Source: Streptomyces sp. SCSIO 75703 (lineage in GTDB: Bacteria > Actinomycetota > Actinomycetes > Streptomycetales > Streptomycetaceae). From it: DNA of 64,000 bases. Positions 32,456-40,414 of this stretch are shown here, in pieces. How positions within the stretch are numbered: the stretch's first letter is position 1; the number at the start of each line of letters is the position of its first letter. A model generated the notes under the pieces. It worked only from the letters and a program-made list of their open reading frames with translations. It was not told where the DNA came from and did no database searches. The DNA lies in assembly GCF_036607905.1 (NCBI RefSeq), contig NZ_CP144555.1, forward strand, positions 3,472,001 through 3,536,000, written 5' to 3'. Made by a program: the position numbers and the translations under genes.

Positions 32456-32961
32456 CCGGGGGCACGGCGGCTCCGGAGAAGGAATCCTGGATCTCCGCTG
32501 TCCTGCTGGACTGGGGCTCGTGCGGTCGCGTGGTCTACGTCGACGACGTCCCGGTGGGCTTCGTCCTCTACGCTCCTCCCGCCTACGTTCCGCGCTCGAT
32601 GGCGTTCCCGACGAGCCCCGTCTCCTCCGACGCGGTGCAGCTGATCACGGCGTTCGTTCTTCCCGCCTACCAGGGGCAGGGCTTGGGCCGGGTGATGGTG
32701 CAGACGGTGGCCAAGGACCTGCTGCGGCGCGGGATCAAGGCGATCGAGGCATTCGGGGACGCCCGCTGGAAGGAACCCGCCTGTGTGCTGCCGGCGCACC
32801 ACCTCCTGGCGGTCGGCTTCAAGACGGTCCGCCCGCACCCGCGGTACCCCCGGCTCCGGCTGGAACTGCGGTCCACGCTGTCCTGGAAGGAAGACGTCGA
32901 GATGGCGCTCGACAGGCTGCTCGGCGCCGTCCAGAAGGAGCCGGCGCTGCGGCCCTTGTGA
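32344..32961 (+). CDS. GNAT-family N-acetyltransferase
   Basis: 205 residues from ATG 32344. GNAT core: the acetyl-CoA loop region QGQGLGRVMVQTV after LITAFVLPAYQ, and C-terminal KTVRPHPRYPRLRLEL. The N-terminal CRACVFWELDPVSG is typical for a Streptomyces group found beside parB. The substrate is not known. Ends at the bidirectional terminator and parS site 4. Confidence 0.85.
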   Translation: MGRRLVPLTLDNLQDLPGSCRACVFWELDPVSGEAAVTGGTAAPEKESWISAVLLDWGSCGRVVYVDDVPVGFVLYAPPAYVPRSMAFPTSPVSSDAVQLITAFVLPAYQGQGLGRVMVQTVAKDLLRRGIKAIEAFGDARWKEPACVLPAHHLLAVGFKTVRPHPRYPRLRLELRSTLSWKEDVEMALDRLLGAVQKEPALRPL

Positions 32962-32967
32962 GGGACG

Positions 32968-33004
32968 ACGAAGGGGCCGACCACCGATGGGTCGGCCCCT
33001 TCGT
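32968..33004. terminator. Bidirectional terminator between GNAT and trxA
   Basis: A 15-bp perfect stem (ACGAAGGGGCCGACC, 32968-32982, with 32990-33004) between convergent genes; it ends exactly where parS site 4 begins. Confidence 0.85.
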
Positions 33005-33018
33005 GTTTCACGTGAAAC
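33005..33018. other. parS site 4
   Basis: Perfect GTTTCACGTGAAAC, abutting the terminator stem, 1 bp before the trxA stop codon. Confidence 0.95.
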
Positions 33019-33019
33019 G

Positions 33020-33352
33020 TCAGCCGGCGATGAAGTCCTCCAGGTCGCGGATGATCGCGGCCTTGGGCTTGGCACCGACGATGGTCTTGGCGACCTCGCC
33101 ATTCTGGTAGACGTTCAGGGTCGGGATCGACATGACGCCGTACTTGGCGGCCGTGCCCGGGTTCTCGTCGATGTTCAGCTTGACGATCTCGATCTTGTCG
33201 CCGTACTCGGCGGCGATCGCCTCGAGGGACGGCGCGATCTGGCGGCACGGTCCGCACCAGGCGGCCCAGAAGTCCACCAGGACGGGCTTGTCGCTCTTGA
33301 GCACGTCCTGCTCGAAGGAATCATCGGTCACTTGCTTGAGGGTGCCGGCCAC
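33020..33352 (-). CDS. trxA: Thioredoxin
   Basis: 110 residues from GTG 33352. Active site WCGPC with Cys33 and Cys36; the conserved cis-Pro is in SIPTLNVY. It reduces protein disulfides with electrons from TrxB. Starts 35 bp after trxB on the same strand, so trxBA form an operon, which in S. coelicolor is under SigR control. Confidence 0.97.
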   Translation of the reverse strand: MAGTLKQVTDDSFEQDVLKSDKPVLVDFWAAWCGPCRQIAPSLEAIAAEYGDKIEIVKLNIDENPGTAAKYGVMSIPTLNVYQNGEVAKTIVGAKPKAAIIRDLEDFIAG

Positions 33353-33387
33353 GGCGGGCTCCTTAGTAACTGGTTGGGGCGGCGGGG

Positions 33388-34356
33388 TCAGACAGTGGTC
33401 TTCTCGGGCTCGGCCTGGTCCTCGTCGCTGAGGGAGGCGAGGAAACGCTCGGCGTCGAGAGCGGCGGCGCAGCCGGTGCCGGCCGCGGTGATGGCCTGGC
33501 GGTAGGTGTGGTCCACCACGTCACCGGCGCCGAAGACCCCGGCCACGCTCGTACGGGTCGACGGGGCCTCGACCTGCAGGTAGCCCTCGGCGTCCAGGTC
33601 GAGCTGGCCCTTGAACAGCTCTGTGCGCGGGTCGTGGCCGATGGCGATGAACAGGCCGGTGACCGCCAGGTCCGACAGCTCGCCGGTCTTGACGTTGCGC
33701 AGCTTCAGGCCGGAGAGCTTCTGGTCTCCCTGGACCTCGGCGACCTCGCTGTCCCAGACAAAGTTGATCTTGGGGTCGGCGAAGGCGCGCTCCTGCATCG
33801 CCTTGGAGGCGCGCAGGGTGTCGCGGCGGTGGACGACCGTCACGGACTTGGCGAAGCGGGAGAGGAAGGTGGCCTCCTCCATCGCCGTGTCACCGCCGCC
33901 GATCACGGCGATGTCCTTGTCCTTGAAGAAGAAGCCGTCGCAGGTCGCACACCAGGAGACGCCGCGGCCGGAGAGGGCGTCCTCGTTCGGCAGGCCGAGC
34001 TTGCGGTGCTGGGAACCGGTGGTGACGATGACCGTCCTCGCCCGGTGGACCGTGCCCGCGGTGTCGGTGACGGTCTTGATCTCGCCGGCAAGGTCGACGG
34101 CGACGACGTCGTCCGGGATCAGCTCGGCGCCGAAGCGCTCCGCCTGGGCCCGCATGTTGTCCATGAGCTGGGGACCGAGGATGCCTTCCTGGAAGCCCGG
34201 GAAGTTCTCCACGTCGGTGGTGTTCATCAGCGCACCACCCGCCGTGACGGCGCCCTCGAACACCAGCGGCTTCAGCGACGCGCGCGCGGTGTAGAGCGCC
34301 GCCGTGTAGCCGGCGGGCCCGGAGCCGATGATGATCACGTTTCGGACGTCGCTCAC
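33388..34356 (-). CDS. trxB: Thioredoxin reductase
   Basis: 322 residues from ATG 34356. The FAD motif is [12 protein letters not shown]; the redox pair is CATC (Cys136, Cys139) in [10 protein letters not shown]; the NADPH site is [12 protein letters not shown]; the C-terminal FAD contact is [16 protein letters not shown]. The usual low-molecular-weight bacterial form. Passes electrons from NADPH to TrxA. Confidence 0.97.
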   Translation of the reverse strand: MSDVRNVIIIGSGPAGYTAALYTARASLKPLVFEGAVTAGGALMNTTDVENFPGFQEGILGPQLMDNMRAQAERFGAELIPDDVVAVDLAGEIKTVTDTAGTVHRARTVIVTTGSQHRKLGLPNEDALSGRGVSWCATCDGFFFKDKDIAVIGGGDTAMEEATFLSRFAKSVTVVHRRDTLRASKAMQERAFADPKINFVWDSEVAEVQGDQKLSGLKLRNVKTGELSDLAVTGLFIAIGHDPRTELFKGQLDLDAEGYLQVEAPSTRTSVAGVFGAGDVVDHTYRQAITAAGTGCAAALDAERFLASLSDEDQAEPEKTTV

Positions 34357-34399
34357 GGCTTCATTCCTCGTCTCTGGACTGTGTCTTCAGGGCCGGATG

Positions 34400-34424
34400 G
34401 AACTCTTCTACGGAGCTCTCATCC
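34400..34424 (-). promoter_or_regulatory. Possible SigR-type promoter of trxBA
   Basis: On the minus strand GGGATG (34424-34419) is followed after 16 bp by GTT (34402-34400), close to the SigR pattern GGGAAT-N-GTT known upstream of trxB in S. coelicolor. The match is imperfect. It lies 44-68 bp before the trxB start. Confidence 0.4.
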
Positions 34425-34573
34425 CACCCAACGGATACTAAGGGGCGCGCATTCCCACTGTGCCCGGGCACACGGCAGCCGGTGCCGGGACATCCGGGAG
34501 TGCCCCGATTCGGGAGGCGACGCGATGAGAGGCCCTCGGCGCGCGAAAACGGGCCCCGCCGTGGTGAGCGCGC

Positions 34574-35440
34574 TCAGGGACGCGTGTAGCTGTGCTGAAG
34601 CAGGACAGTGCCCTCGCCGAGAGAGGGACGGCCGACGCAGGTCGAGTCGACGAGGTACGCGGTGACCCGTCCGGCGTGCGCGCTGTCGGGCAGTACGACG
34701 AGCAGCGCTTCCTTGCCCTGGTAGACACCCGCCTCCGTCGCGAGGGCCACGTCGTCTCGCCCGATGCCCTGCCGCACGCACGCGGGGACGGTCGGCTGCT
34801 CGAGGACACGGTTCTCCGGTCCGGTCTCGGACTCCATGCCGAGGGTGTGCGGCGTTCCGGGGCCGCTCTCATCCCACTGCCCGCCCGCGAGGAGGGCGGC
34901 GACACGGTCCTCGAGCTGTCCTTCGGAGAAGGTGTCCGCAAGCGTCGCCTGGGCCCGGGCGACGGTGTCGGGCGTGCTGTCCCTCCCCAGGGACGACACG
35001 ATCACCGAGCCGAGCCCCAAGGCGGCGGCAGCGGTCACCGCACCCAGGATCGCGATCCTGCGCCGTCCAGCCTGCCCGCGGCTCTTGCGCCCGGGGCCGG
35101 TCGTGGAAGGCCGGGCATGCCCAGCCGGCCGCGCCGCCGTTGCGCGTGTTTCACGTGAAACAGAGCCGGAGTCGGGCGATGGCTCCCGTGTCTTCGCCTC
35201 GGCCGCGAGAGCGGCGTCGATACGGCTCGCCACCTCCTCGGGCATCGGTACCGGCTCTGGCAGGGTGCCGAGCAGGTCGCGGATCTCCAGCAGGGACGCG
35301 TGGACGTCCGCGCACGCCGCGCACCTCTCCAGATGCCGCCGGAGCAGCGTGGCCCGGGGCGGTGCGAGGAGGCCCTCGGTGAGGTCGGAGATCTCCGTGA
35401 CCTCAGGATGCCCGGTCATGTCTGCCGTCGATGACGTCAT
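34574..35440 (-). CDS. rsmA: Anti-sigma factor for SigM (zinc-type)
   Basis: 288 residues from ATG 35440, overlapping the sigM stop by 4 bp. The zinc anti-sigma motif is HLERCAAC (His36, Cys40, Cys43). One membrane helix lies at ~127-150 (IAILGAVTAAAALGLGSVIV), followed by an extracytoplasmic domain with two cysteines (PACVRQG, DSTCVGR). parS site 5 is inside the gene. It holds SigM inactive at the membrane; the S. coelicolor homologue RsmA has been reported to carry an Fe-S cluster. Confidence 0.88.
   Translation of the reverse strand: MTSSTADMTGHPEVTEISDLTEGLLAPPRATLLRRHLERCAACADVHASLLEIRDLLGTLPEPVPMPEEVASRIDAALAAEAKTREPSPDSGSVSRETRATAARPAGHARPSTTGPGRKSRGQAGRRRIAILGAVTAAAALGLGSVIVSSLGRDSTPDTVARAQATLADTFSEGQLEDRVAALLAGGQWDESGPGTPHTLGMESETGPENRVLEQPTVPACVRQGIGRDDVALATEAGVYQGKEALLVVLPDSAHAGRVTAYLVDSTCVGRPSLGEGTVLLQHSYTRP
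35148..35161. other. parS site 5 (inside anti-sigma gene)
   Basis: Perfect GTTTCACGTGAAAC, in frame as VSRET (residues 93-97) of the anti-sigma factor. Confidence 0.95.
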
Positions 35441-36156
35441 GCTCGTTCACCTCCGTCCTTCACTGCGGCTGGGTCGTCCAGCTCCGCGTCCGGGGAAACC
35501 GTCGGCGGTCCCGCTGCGGGTGGGACGGACGCCTTCTGCATCCGGTTCCGCTGCCCGTCGGCCGTCTGTCTGTCCCCGCTCCCGCCGGGACGCAGATGAG
35601 TGAGCAGTGGCAGCAGGCGGGCTCGTCCACGGGCGCACCGGCTCTTGATCGTGCCGGGCCGGACGTCCAGGATGCGCGCCGCCTCCGCGACGGGGTAGCC
35701 CTGCATGTCCACCAGGACGAGTGCCGCCCGCTGATCGGCCGGCAGTGTCCCGAGGGCTTCCAGCAACTGGCGGTGCAGGTCCTTGCGCTCGGCGGGGGCG
35801 GAGGCCGCCTCGTGTGGCTCCAGCAAGTGGTCGAGGCGTTCGGCGTCGTCGACCGGGGAGGTCTTCCGGGAGGCCGCCTTGCGGGCGCGGTCCAGGCAGG
35901 CGTTCACGGTGATCCGGTGCAGCCACGTCGTGACGGCCGCCTGGCCCCGGAAGGTGTGCGCGGCCCGGTAGGCGGAGACGAGGGCGTCCTGGACGGCGTC
36001 GGCGGCTTCCTCGCGGTCCCCCAGGGTGCGCAGGGCCACCGCCCAGAGCCGGTCGCGGTGGCGGCGCACCAGTTCACCGAAGGCATCCGGGTCGCCCTGC
36101 ACGTGCCGGGCCAGGAGGTCCTGATCGCTGGTGTCGCCGTACGTGCCACCTGCCAT
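35437..36156 (-). CDS. sigM: ECF sigma factor SigM
   Basis: 239 residues from ATG 36156. Region 2 (DPDAFGELVRRHRDRLWAVA; FRGQAAVTTWLHRITVNACL) and region 4 (ALGTLPADQRAALVLVDMQG; LDVRPGTIKSRCARGRARLL) define an ECF sigma factor. A ~60-residue Pro/Gly/Ala-rich tail follows. Cotranscribed with its anti-sigma gene; 30 bp after the pseudokinase gene. By orthology, SigM controls stress and envelope functions. Confidence 0.9.
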   Translation of the reverse strand: MAGGTYGDTSDQDLLARHVQGDPDAFGELVRRHRDRLWAVALRTLGDREEAADAVQDALVSAYRAAHTFRGQAAVTTWLHRITVNACLDRARKAASRKTSPVDDAERLDHLLEPHEAASAPAERKDLHRQLLEALGTLPADQRAALVLVDMQGYPVAEAARILDVRPGTIKSRCARGRARLLPLLTHLRPGGSGDRQTADGQRNRMQKASVPPAAGPPTVSPDAELDDPAAVKDGGERA

Positions 36157-36186
36157 CGGACCCCCTCCCCGCTGGTTCGGCGGCGC

Positions 36187-37905
36187 TCAGCCCTTGAACG
36201 TGACGTCGGTGATGGCCTGCTTGTAGCCGGCACTGCTGTAGCCGTCGGCCGGAGCGTACGGCAGTGCCGTGATCCACAGCAGTACGTACCGGCTCTTGGC
36301 GTGCTCCGACGCCTTGACCGTCAGCGAGGTGCCGGTGGTGGTGGCGGTGCCGATCTCCTTCATCCCGTCGATGCCGGTCGAGGGGGACAGCGCGTCGGTG
36401 GCGTAGAGGTGCACGGTCGTGCGGTCACCGGGGTACCGGAGACCTATCGTCACCGTCGAAAGATCCTCGGCGGAGCCGAGGTCGTAGACGATGCCGACAC
36501 CGGGCTTGTACGGGGCGATCGGCGGGCCGTCGTTGTACTTCTTCGTCCGCCAGAACGTGGAGGGGTCGCCGTCGTAGGTCTTGTACACGTCCTTCGGCGC
36601 CTGGGCCGAGCCTTCGGCGACGTACTCCTGGGCGCCCTGGACCGCGATCGGCTTGGTGGGCTTGTCCTGGTCGGCGTTCTTGTCGCCGCCGTCCGTCGTC
36701 TGGGTCTGGTTCTGGTCGCCTGCCTTGCCGCCGCGCTCCATGAGGGCGTCCGCGAGCTGCCAGCTACCGAGACCGAGCGCGGCGATCAGCAGGGCCGAGA
36801 CACCCCACTTCAGCACCTTGCCCGCGCGGCTCTGCAGCGGGGGCGGCGGGGGCGGCACCGGCTGGGTCACCCCGGGATGCGGGGCTGGGCGGCTGTATCC
36901 GCCCTTCTGGTAGGCCGTGCGCTGGTAGGCGGGCGGGGCGGTGTAGGCGGGCTCGGGCGGGCGGATGCGGGGCATCTCGCCGATCGCCTTCACCAGCTCC
37001 TCCGGCGTGGTGCACGGAGACTCGTGGCGGGAGGCGGTGGCGCCGTCGTTGGCGAGCGCCCGCATGGCCAGCTCCGACAGACCGCGATGCACTCCGGCAC
37101 GCACCTGGTCCGCCGGGATCAGACCGACGTCCTTGGGCAGGCCGGACAGCCCGTAGGCATCGTCCTCGTACGGCCAGCGCTGGGTGAGCATGGCGTACAG
37201 CAGGGCGCCGATGGCCTCGGTGTCGGTGCGCTGGGGGGTGTCGGAGCCGATGCCCCGCAGGGCGGCGTTGACGGCGAGCCCGCGGATGCGCCACTGGCCC
37301 GTGGAGGTGCGCAGGACGGCGTTGGGGTTCAGCCGCAGGTGGGCCAGACCCTCGCGGTGGGCGGCGGCCATCGCGGAGGCGATCTGGGTGACCATCTGGT
37401 AGGCGTCGTACGGCTCCAGGGGGCCGGAGGCCAGGAGCGCGGTCAGTTCGGTGGCGTCGGGCAGCCACTCGTGCACGACGTAGACGAGGTCGTTGTCCTC
37501 GACGGCGTCCAGCACCTGGACGAAGCGGGGGTCACCGAGGAGTGCGGCGGAGCGGGCCGCGGCCAGCACCGACCGGGCACGCGGGTGGTCGGCGGGCAGG
37601 ATGTGCACCCCGACCGCCCTGCGGAGCTTCTCGTCGACGGCACGCCAGCTACTGAAACCGTCCAGCCGGGTGAGGCACTCCTCGAGGCGGTAGCGTCTGG
37701 CGAGTTTGTGCCCGCTGTGCAGTTCGGGAGGCGAGGTCTTGCCGGGCTCCTCGCTCGTGGGGCTCCCTTGTGCCTCGTCGCTGTCCGTGTCCCGCTCCCG
37801 GTTGTTGGCCACCCCGTCGGCCGTGGACTGGTCCGCCTGTGCGGTCAGCGACTGCTCGCCGCTGTTGTCTGCCACGTCGACGGCAGCTGTGCTCCGTTCC
37901 GCCAC
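36187..37905 (-). CDS. Membrane pseudokinase with discoidin-like C-terminus
   Basis: 572 residues from GTG 37905, with AGGCAGGA 6 bp upstream; a longer frame to 37986 has no ribosome site. A Ser/Thr-kinase-like domain at ~70-290 lacks the catalytic residues: the HRD region reads AHLRLNPNAV and the DFG region is RGLAVN. A Pro-rich linker, one membrane helix (VSALLIAALGLGSWQLADAL) and an extracellular F5/8-type (discoidin-like) domain follow. In M. tuberculosis the MurJ homologue MviN carries a fused pseudokinase; here it is a separate gene 140 bp downstream of murJ, so a role in controlling lipid II flipping is likely. Confidence 0.82.
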   Translation of the reverse strand: MAERSTAAVDVADNSGEQSLTAQADQSTADGVANNRERDTDSDEAQGSPTSEEPGKTSPPELHSGHKLARRYRLEECLTRLDGFSSWRAVDEKLRRAVGVHILPADHPRARSVLAAARSAALLGDPRFVQVLDAVEDNDLVYVVHEWLPDATELTALLASGPLEPYDAYQMVTQIASAMAAAHREGLAHLRLNPNAVLRTSTGQWRIRGLAVNAALRGIGSDTPQRTDTEAIGALLYAMLTQRWPYEDDAYGLSGLPKDVGLIPADQVRAGVHRGLSELAMRALANDGATASRHESPCTTPEELVKAIGEMPRIRPPEPAYTAPPAYQRTAYQKGGYSRPAPHPGVTQPVPPPPPPLQSRAGKVLKWGVSALLIAALGLGSWQLADALMERGGKAGDQNQTQTTDGGDKNADQDKPTKPIAVQGAQEYVAEGSAQAPKDVYKTYDGDPSTFWRTKKYNDGPPIAPYKPGVGIVYDLGSAEDLSTVTIGLRYPGDRTTVHLYATDALSPSTGIDGMKEIGTATTTGTSLTVKASEHAKSRYVLLWITALPYAPADGYSSAGYKQAITDVTFKG

Positions 37906-38045
37906 CGTCGTTCCTGCCTCCCCATTCGATGCACGCCGGCCGACACCCGTCGCGTGCATTCCGACGCCAAAACCAATTGTGCCCACAGTCCGCCGCTATG
38001 CACGACACACGGCGGCGGACGATGGTTGTGCGCCTACCCCGGGTA

Positions 38046-40370
38046 TCAGCGTCCCAGGCGTCCGCGCACCATGCCGACCAGCGAGTTGACCTCCTCGATG
38101 CGCATGCGGCGGGCGGCCGCGAAGAAGACACCGAGCAGCACGGCGCCGCCCGCCAGCAGTGCGACGAACGATCCGGGGACGCCCTGGCCGAGCGTGCGGC
38201 TGATCCCGTAGCAGGCCGCACCGCTGAGCAGGGCGGCGGGGACGGACGCGATGCCCAGACGGGCGTAGGTCCTGAGGACCCGGGAGCCGTCCAGGTCGCC
38301 ACCGAGCCGCTTGCGCAGCCGGCGCCAGGCGACGCCCACACCGATCGCGTACGCGAGCCCGTAGGCGGCGGCCATGCCGACCACGGCCCACCGCGCCGGG
38401 ATCACGAGGTAACACACCGCCGAGGCGCCCGCGTTGACCAGGGCCACGATCACCGTGTTGTAGAAGGGCGTCCGGGTGTCCTCGTAGGCGTAGAAGGCGC
38501 GAAGGACGATGTACTGCACGGAGTACGGGATGAGGCCGAGGCCGAAGGCCATCAGCATGAAGCCCATGTTCGTGGCCGCACCGGTGCCGGACGAGCCGAA
38601 GATCAGGGTGCACATCGGGATGCCGAGCGCGATGAAGCCGAAGGCGATCGGCACGATCGCGACGGCTGTCGTGCGCAGGCCCTGGGAGATGTCGTCGCGG
38701 ACGGCGCCGGAGTCCTCCTCGGCGGCCGAGCGGGAGATACGCGGCAGCAGGGCGGCCATCAGGGAGACGGTGATGATGGCCTGCGGCAGACCCCAGATGA
38801 GCTGGGCGTTCGCGTAGGCGCTGAAGCCGGTGCCGGAGATCTCCGTGTCCGCCACCGACGCCGAGGCGAGCTGGGTGACGACGAGGGCGCCCGCCTGGTT
38901 GGCGAGCACGAACAGGATCGTCCACTTGGCGAGCATCGCGGCCTTGCCCAGGCCGTGCCCCCGCCAGTCGAACCGCAGCCGCAGCCGGAAGCCGGTCTCG
39001 CGCAGGTAGGGGATCATCGCCAGGGACTGGACCACGAGGCCCAGCAGCACGCCGACGCCAAGCAGGCGCTCGCCCTCCGGCGGGATGCTCTGGACGGTCA
39101 TACCGGAGTCCGCGGCCGTGCCGTAGACCCAGATGAACATGCCGAGCGTGACGATGATGACGATGTTGTTCAGGACCGGGGTCCACATCATCGCGCCGAA
39201 CCGGCCGCGGGCGTTGAGGATCTGACCCATCACCACGTGGACGCCCATGAAGAAGATGGACGGCAGGAAGTAACGGGTGAAGGTGATGGCGACGTCGTTG
39301 GCCGCGGGGTTGGTGGCGACGGAGTTCGACAGCGCGCGGACCAGCAGCGGGGCACCGAGCATGGCCAGCGCGGTGAGCAGGCCGAGCGCGACCATGACCA
39401 GGGTCAGCAGCCGGTTGGCGTACGCCTCGCCGCCGTCGTCGTCCTCCTTCATGGCGCGCACGAGCTGGGGGACGAACACGGAGTTCAGACCGCCGCCGAC
39501 GGTGAGGATGTAGATCATCGTCGGGAGCTGGTAGGCGATCTGGAAGGACTCGCCCAGCAGGGCGAGTCCCAGGGCCGAGACGATCATCGCGGAGCGGATG
39601 AACCCGGTCAGCCGCGAGACCATCGTGCCCGCCGCCATGACGGCGCTGGACTTCAGCAGACCGCCGGCCCGCCCGCCCTTCGTGGGCGCGACGGCCGGGG
39701 GCTCCTCCACCTCTTCGGCGGATTCGATGCTCGGGGCGACCGCGTACTGCCCCGGCGCCGGCGCGAGCGGGCCGGGAGCCGGGGCCTCGTCGAACCGTCC
39801 GTCCGGCCGGTCCCCGCCGCCCCGCTCCGGTCCTCGCCCGCCTTCGTACGGCCCGGGTGAGCGCGTGGGCGCGGGTACCTGCCCGTGATCGTCGTACGAG
39901 GGGTGGCCGCCGTTGCGCTGTTGGTCCTGGAAGAGGTGGGCGAAGGCGTCCGGCTCGGGCCGCTCCTCGCTCGCCTGGCTGACCAGGTCGTCGACACCGA
40001 CGAACTGCGTCGTCCGCGGGTCGTCCCCGTACGGCAGGTGCCGCGTCGGGCCCTCCGGCTCCGGCGGCGGTGTCTGTGCCCAGACCCGCGGGTCGGGGGC
40101 GTGGGGGGACGGGCCGGGCCGGCCGTACAGCGGCGGCTGCGCGGGGGCCGGGGGCGGCGGGGGATGCGCGGCACGGTCGTACAGCGCCTCGGAGACCGGG
40201 TCCTGGGCGGAGAGGTCCCGCGCCCGGTAGGGGTCCTGGTCGTAGGCGTCCTGGAGGTACATGTCCGCGGGCGGCTGGGGCAGCGCCCCCGCGTGGTCGG
40301 GCGGCGGGCCCTCGGGGTCGCCCGAGCCGTCCACGGCCTGACCGCGGTCACCGTCGTACGGCGCGTTCAT
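38046..40370 (-). CDS. murJ: Lipid II flippase MurJ (MviN)
   Basis: 774 residues from ATG 40370. A ~235-residue Pro/Tyr/Asp-rich cytoplasmic N-terminal extension precedes about 14 membrane helices. MurJ landmarks: GTMVSRLTGFIRSAMI at the first helix, then IYILTVGGGLNSVFVPQLVRA and NARGRFGAMMWTPVLNNIV. Flips lipid-linked peptidoglycan precursor across the membrane. Upstream of the pseudokinase and sigM on the same strand. Confidence 0.95.
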   Translation of the reverse strand: MNAPYDGDRGQAVDGSGDPEGPPPDHAGALPQPPADMYLQDAYDQDPYRARDLSAQDPVSEALYDRAAHPPPPPAPAQPPLYGRPGPSPHAPDPRVWAQTPPPEPEGPTRHLPYGDDPRTTQFVGVDDLVSQASEERPEPDAFAHLFQDQQRNGGHPSYDDHGQVPAPTRSPGPYEGGRGPERGGGDRPDGRFDEAPAPGPLAPAPGQYAVAPSIESAEEVEEPPAVAPTKGGRAGGLLKSSAVMAAGTMVSRLTGFIRSAMIVSALGLALLGESFQIAYQLPTMIYILTVGGGLNSVFVPQLVRAMKEDDDGGEAYANRLLTLVMVALGLLTALAMLGAPLLVRALSNSVATNPAANDVAITFTRYFLPSIFFMGVHVVMGQILNARGRFGAMMWTPVLNNIVIIVTLGMFIWVYGTAADSGMTVQSIPPEGERLLGVGVLLGLVVQSLAMIPYLRETGFRLRLRFDWRGHGLGKAAMLAKWTILFVLANQAGALVVTQLASASVADTEISGTGFSAYANAQLIWGLPQAIITVSLMAALLPRISRSAAEEDSGAVRDDISQGLRTTAVAIVPIAFGFIALGIPMCTLIFGSSGTGAATNMGFMLMAFGLGLIPYSVQYIVLRAFYAYEDTRTPFYNTVIVALVNAGASAVCYLVIPARWAVVGMAAAYGLAYAIGVGVAWRRLRKRLGGDLDGSRVLRTYARLGIASVPAALLSGAACYGISRTLGQGVPGSFVALLAGGAVLLGVFFAAARRMRIEEVNSLVGMVRGRLGR

Positions 40371-40414
40371 GCTTACCCCACCTCATCGTCCCGGGCCGAC
40401 CGGCCACGACATCC

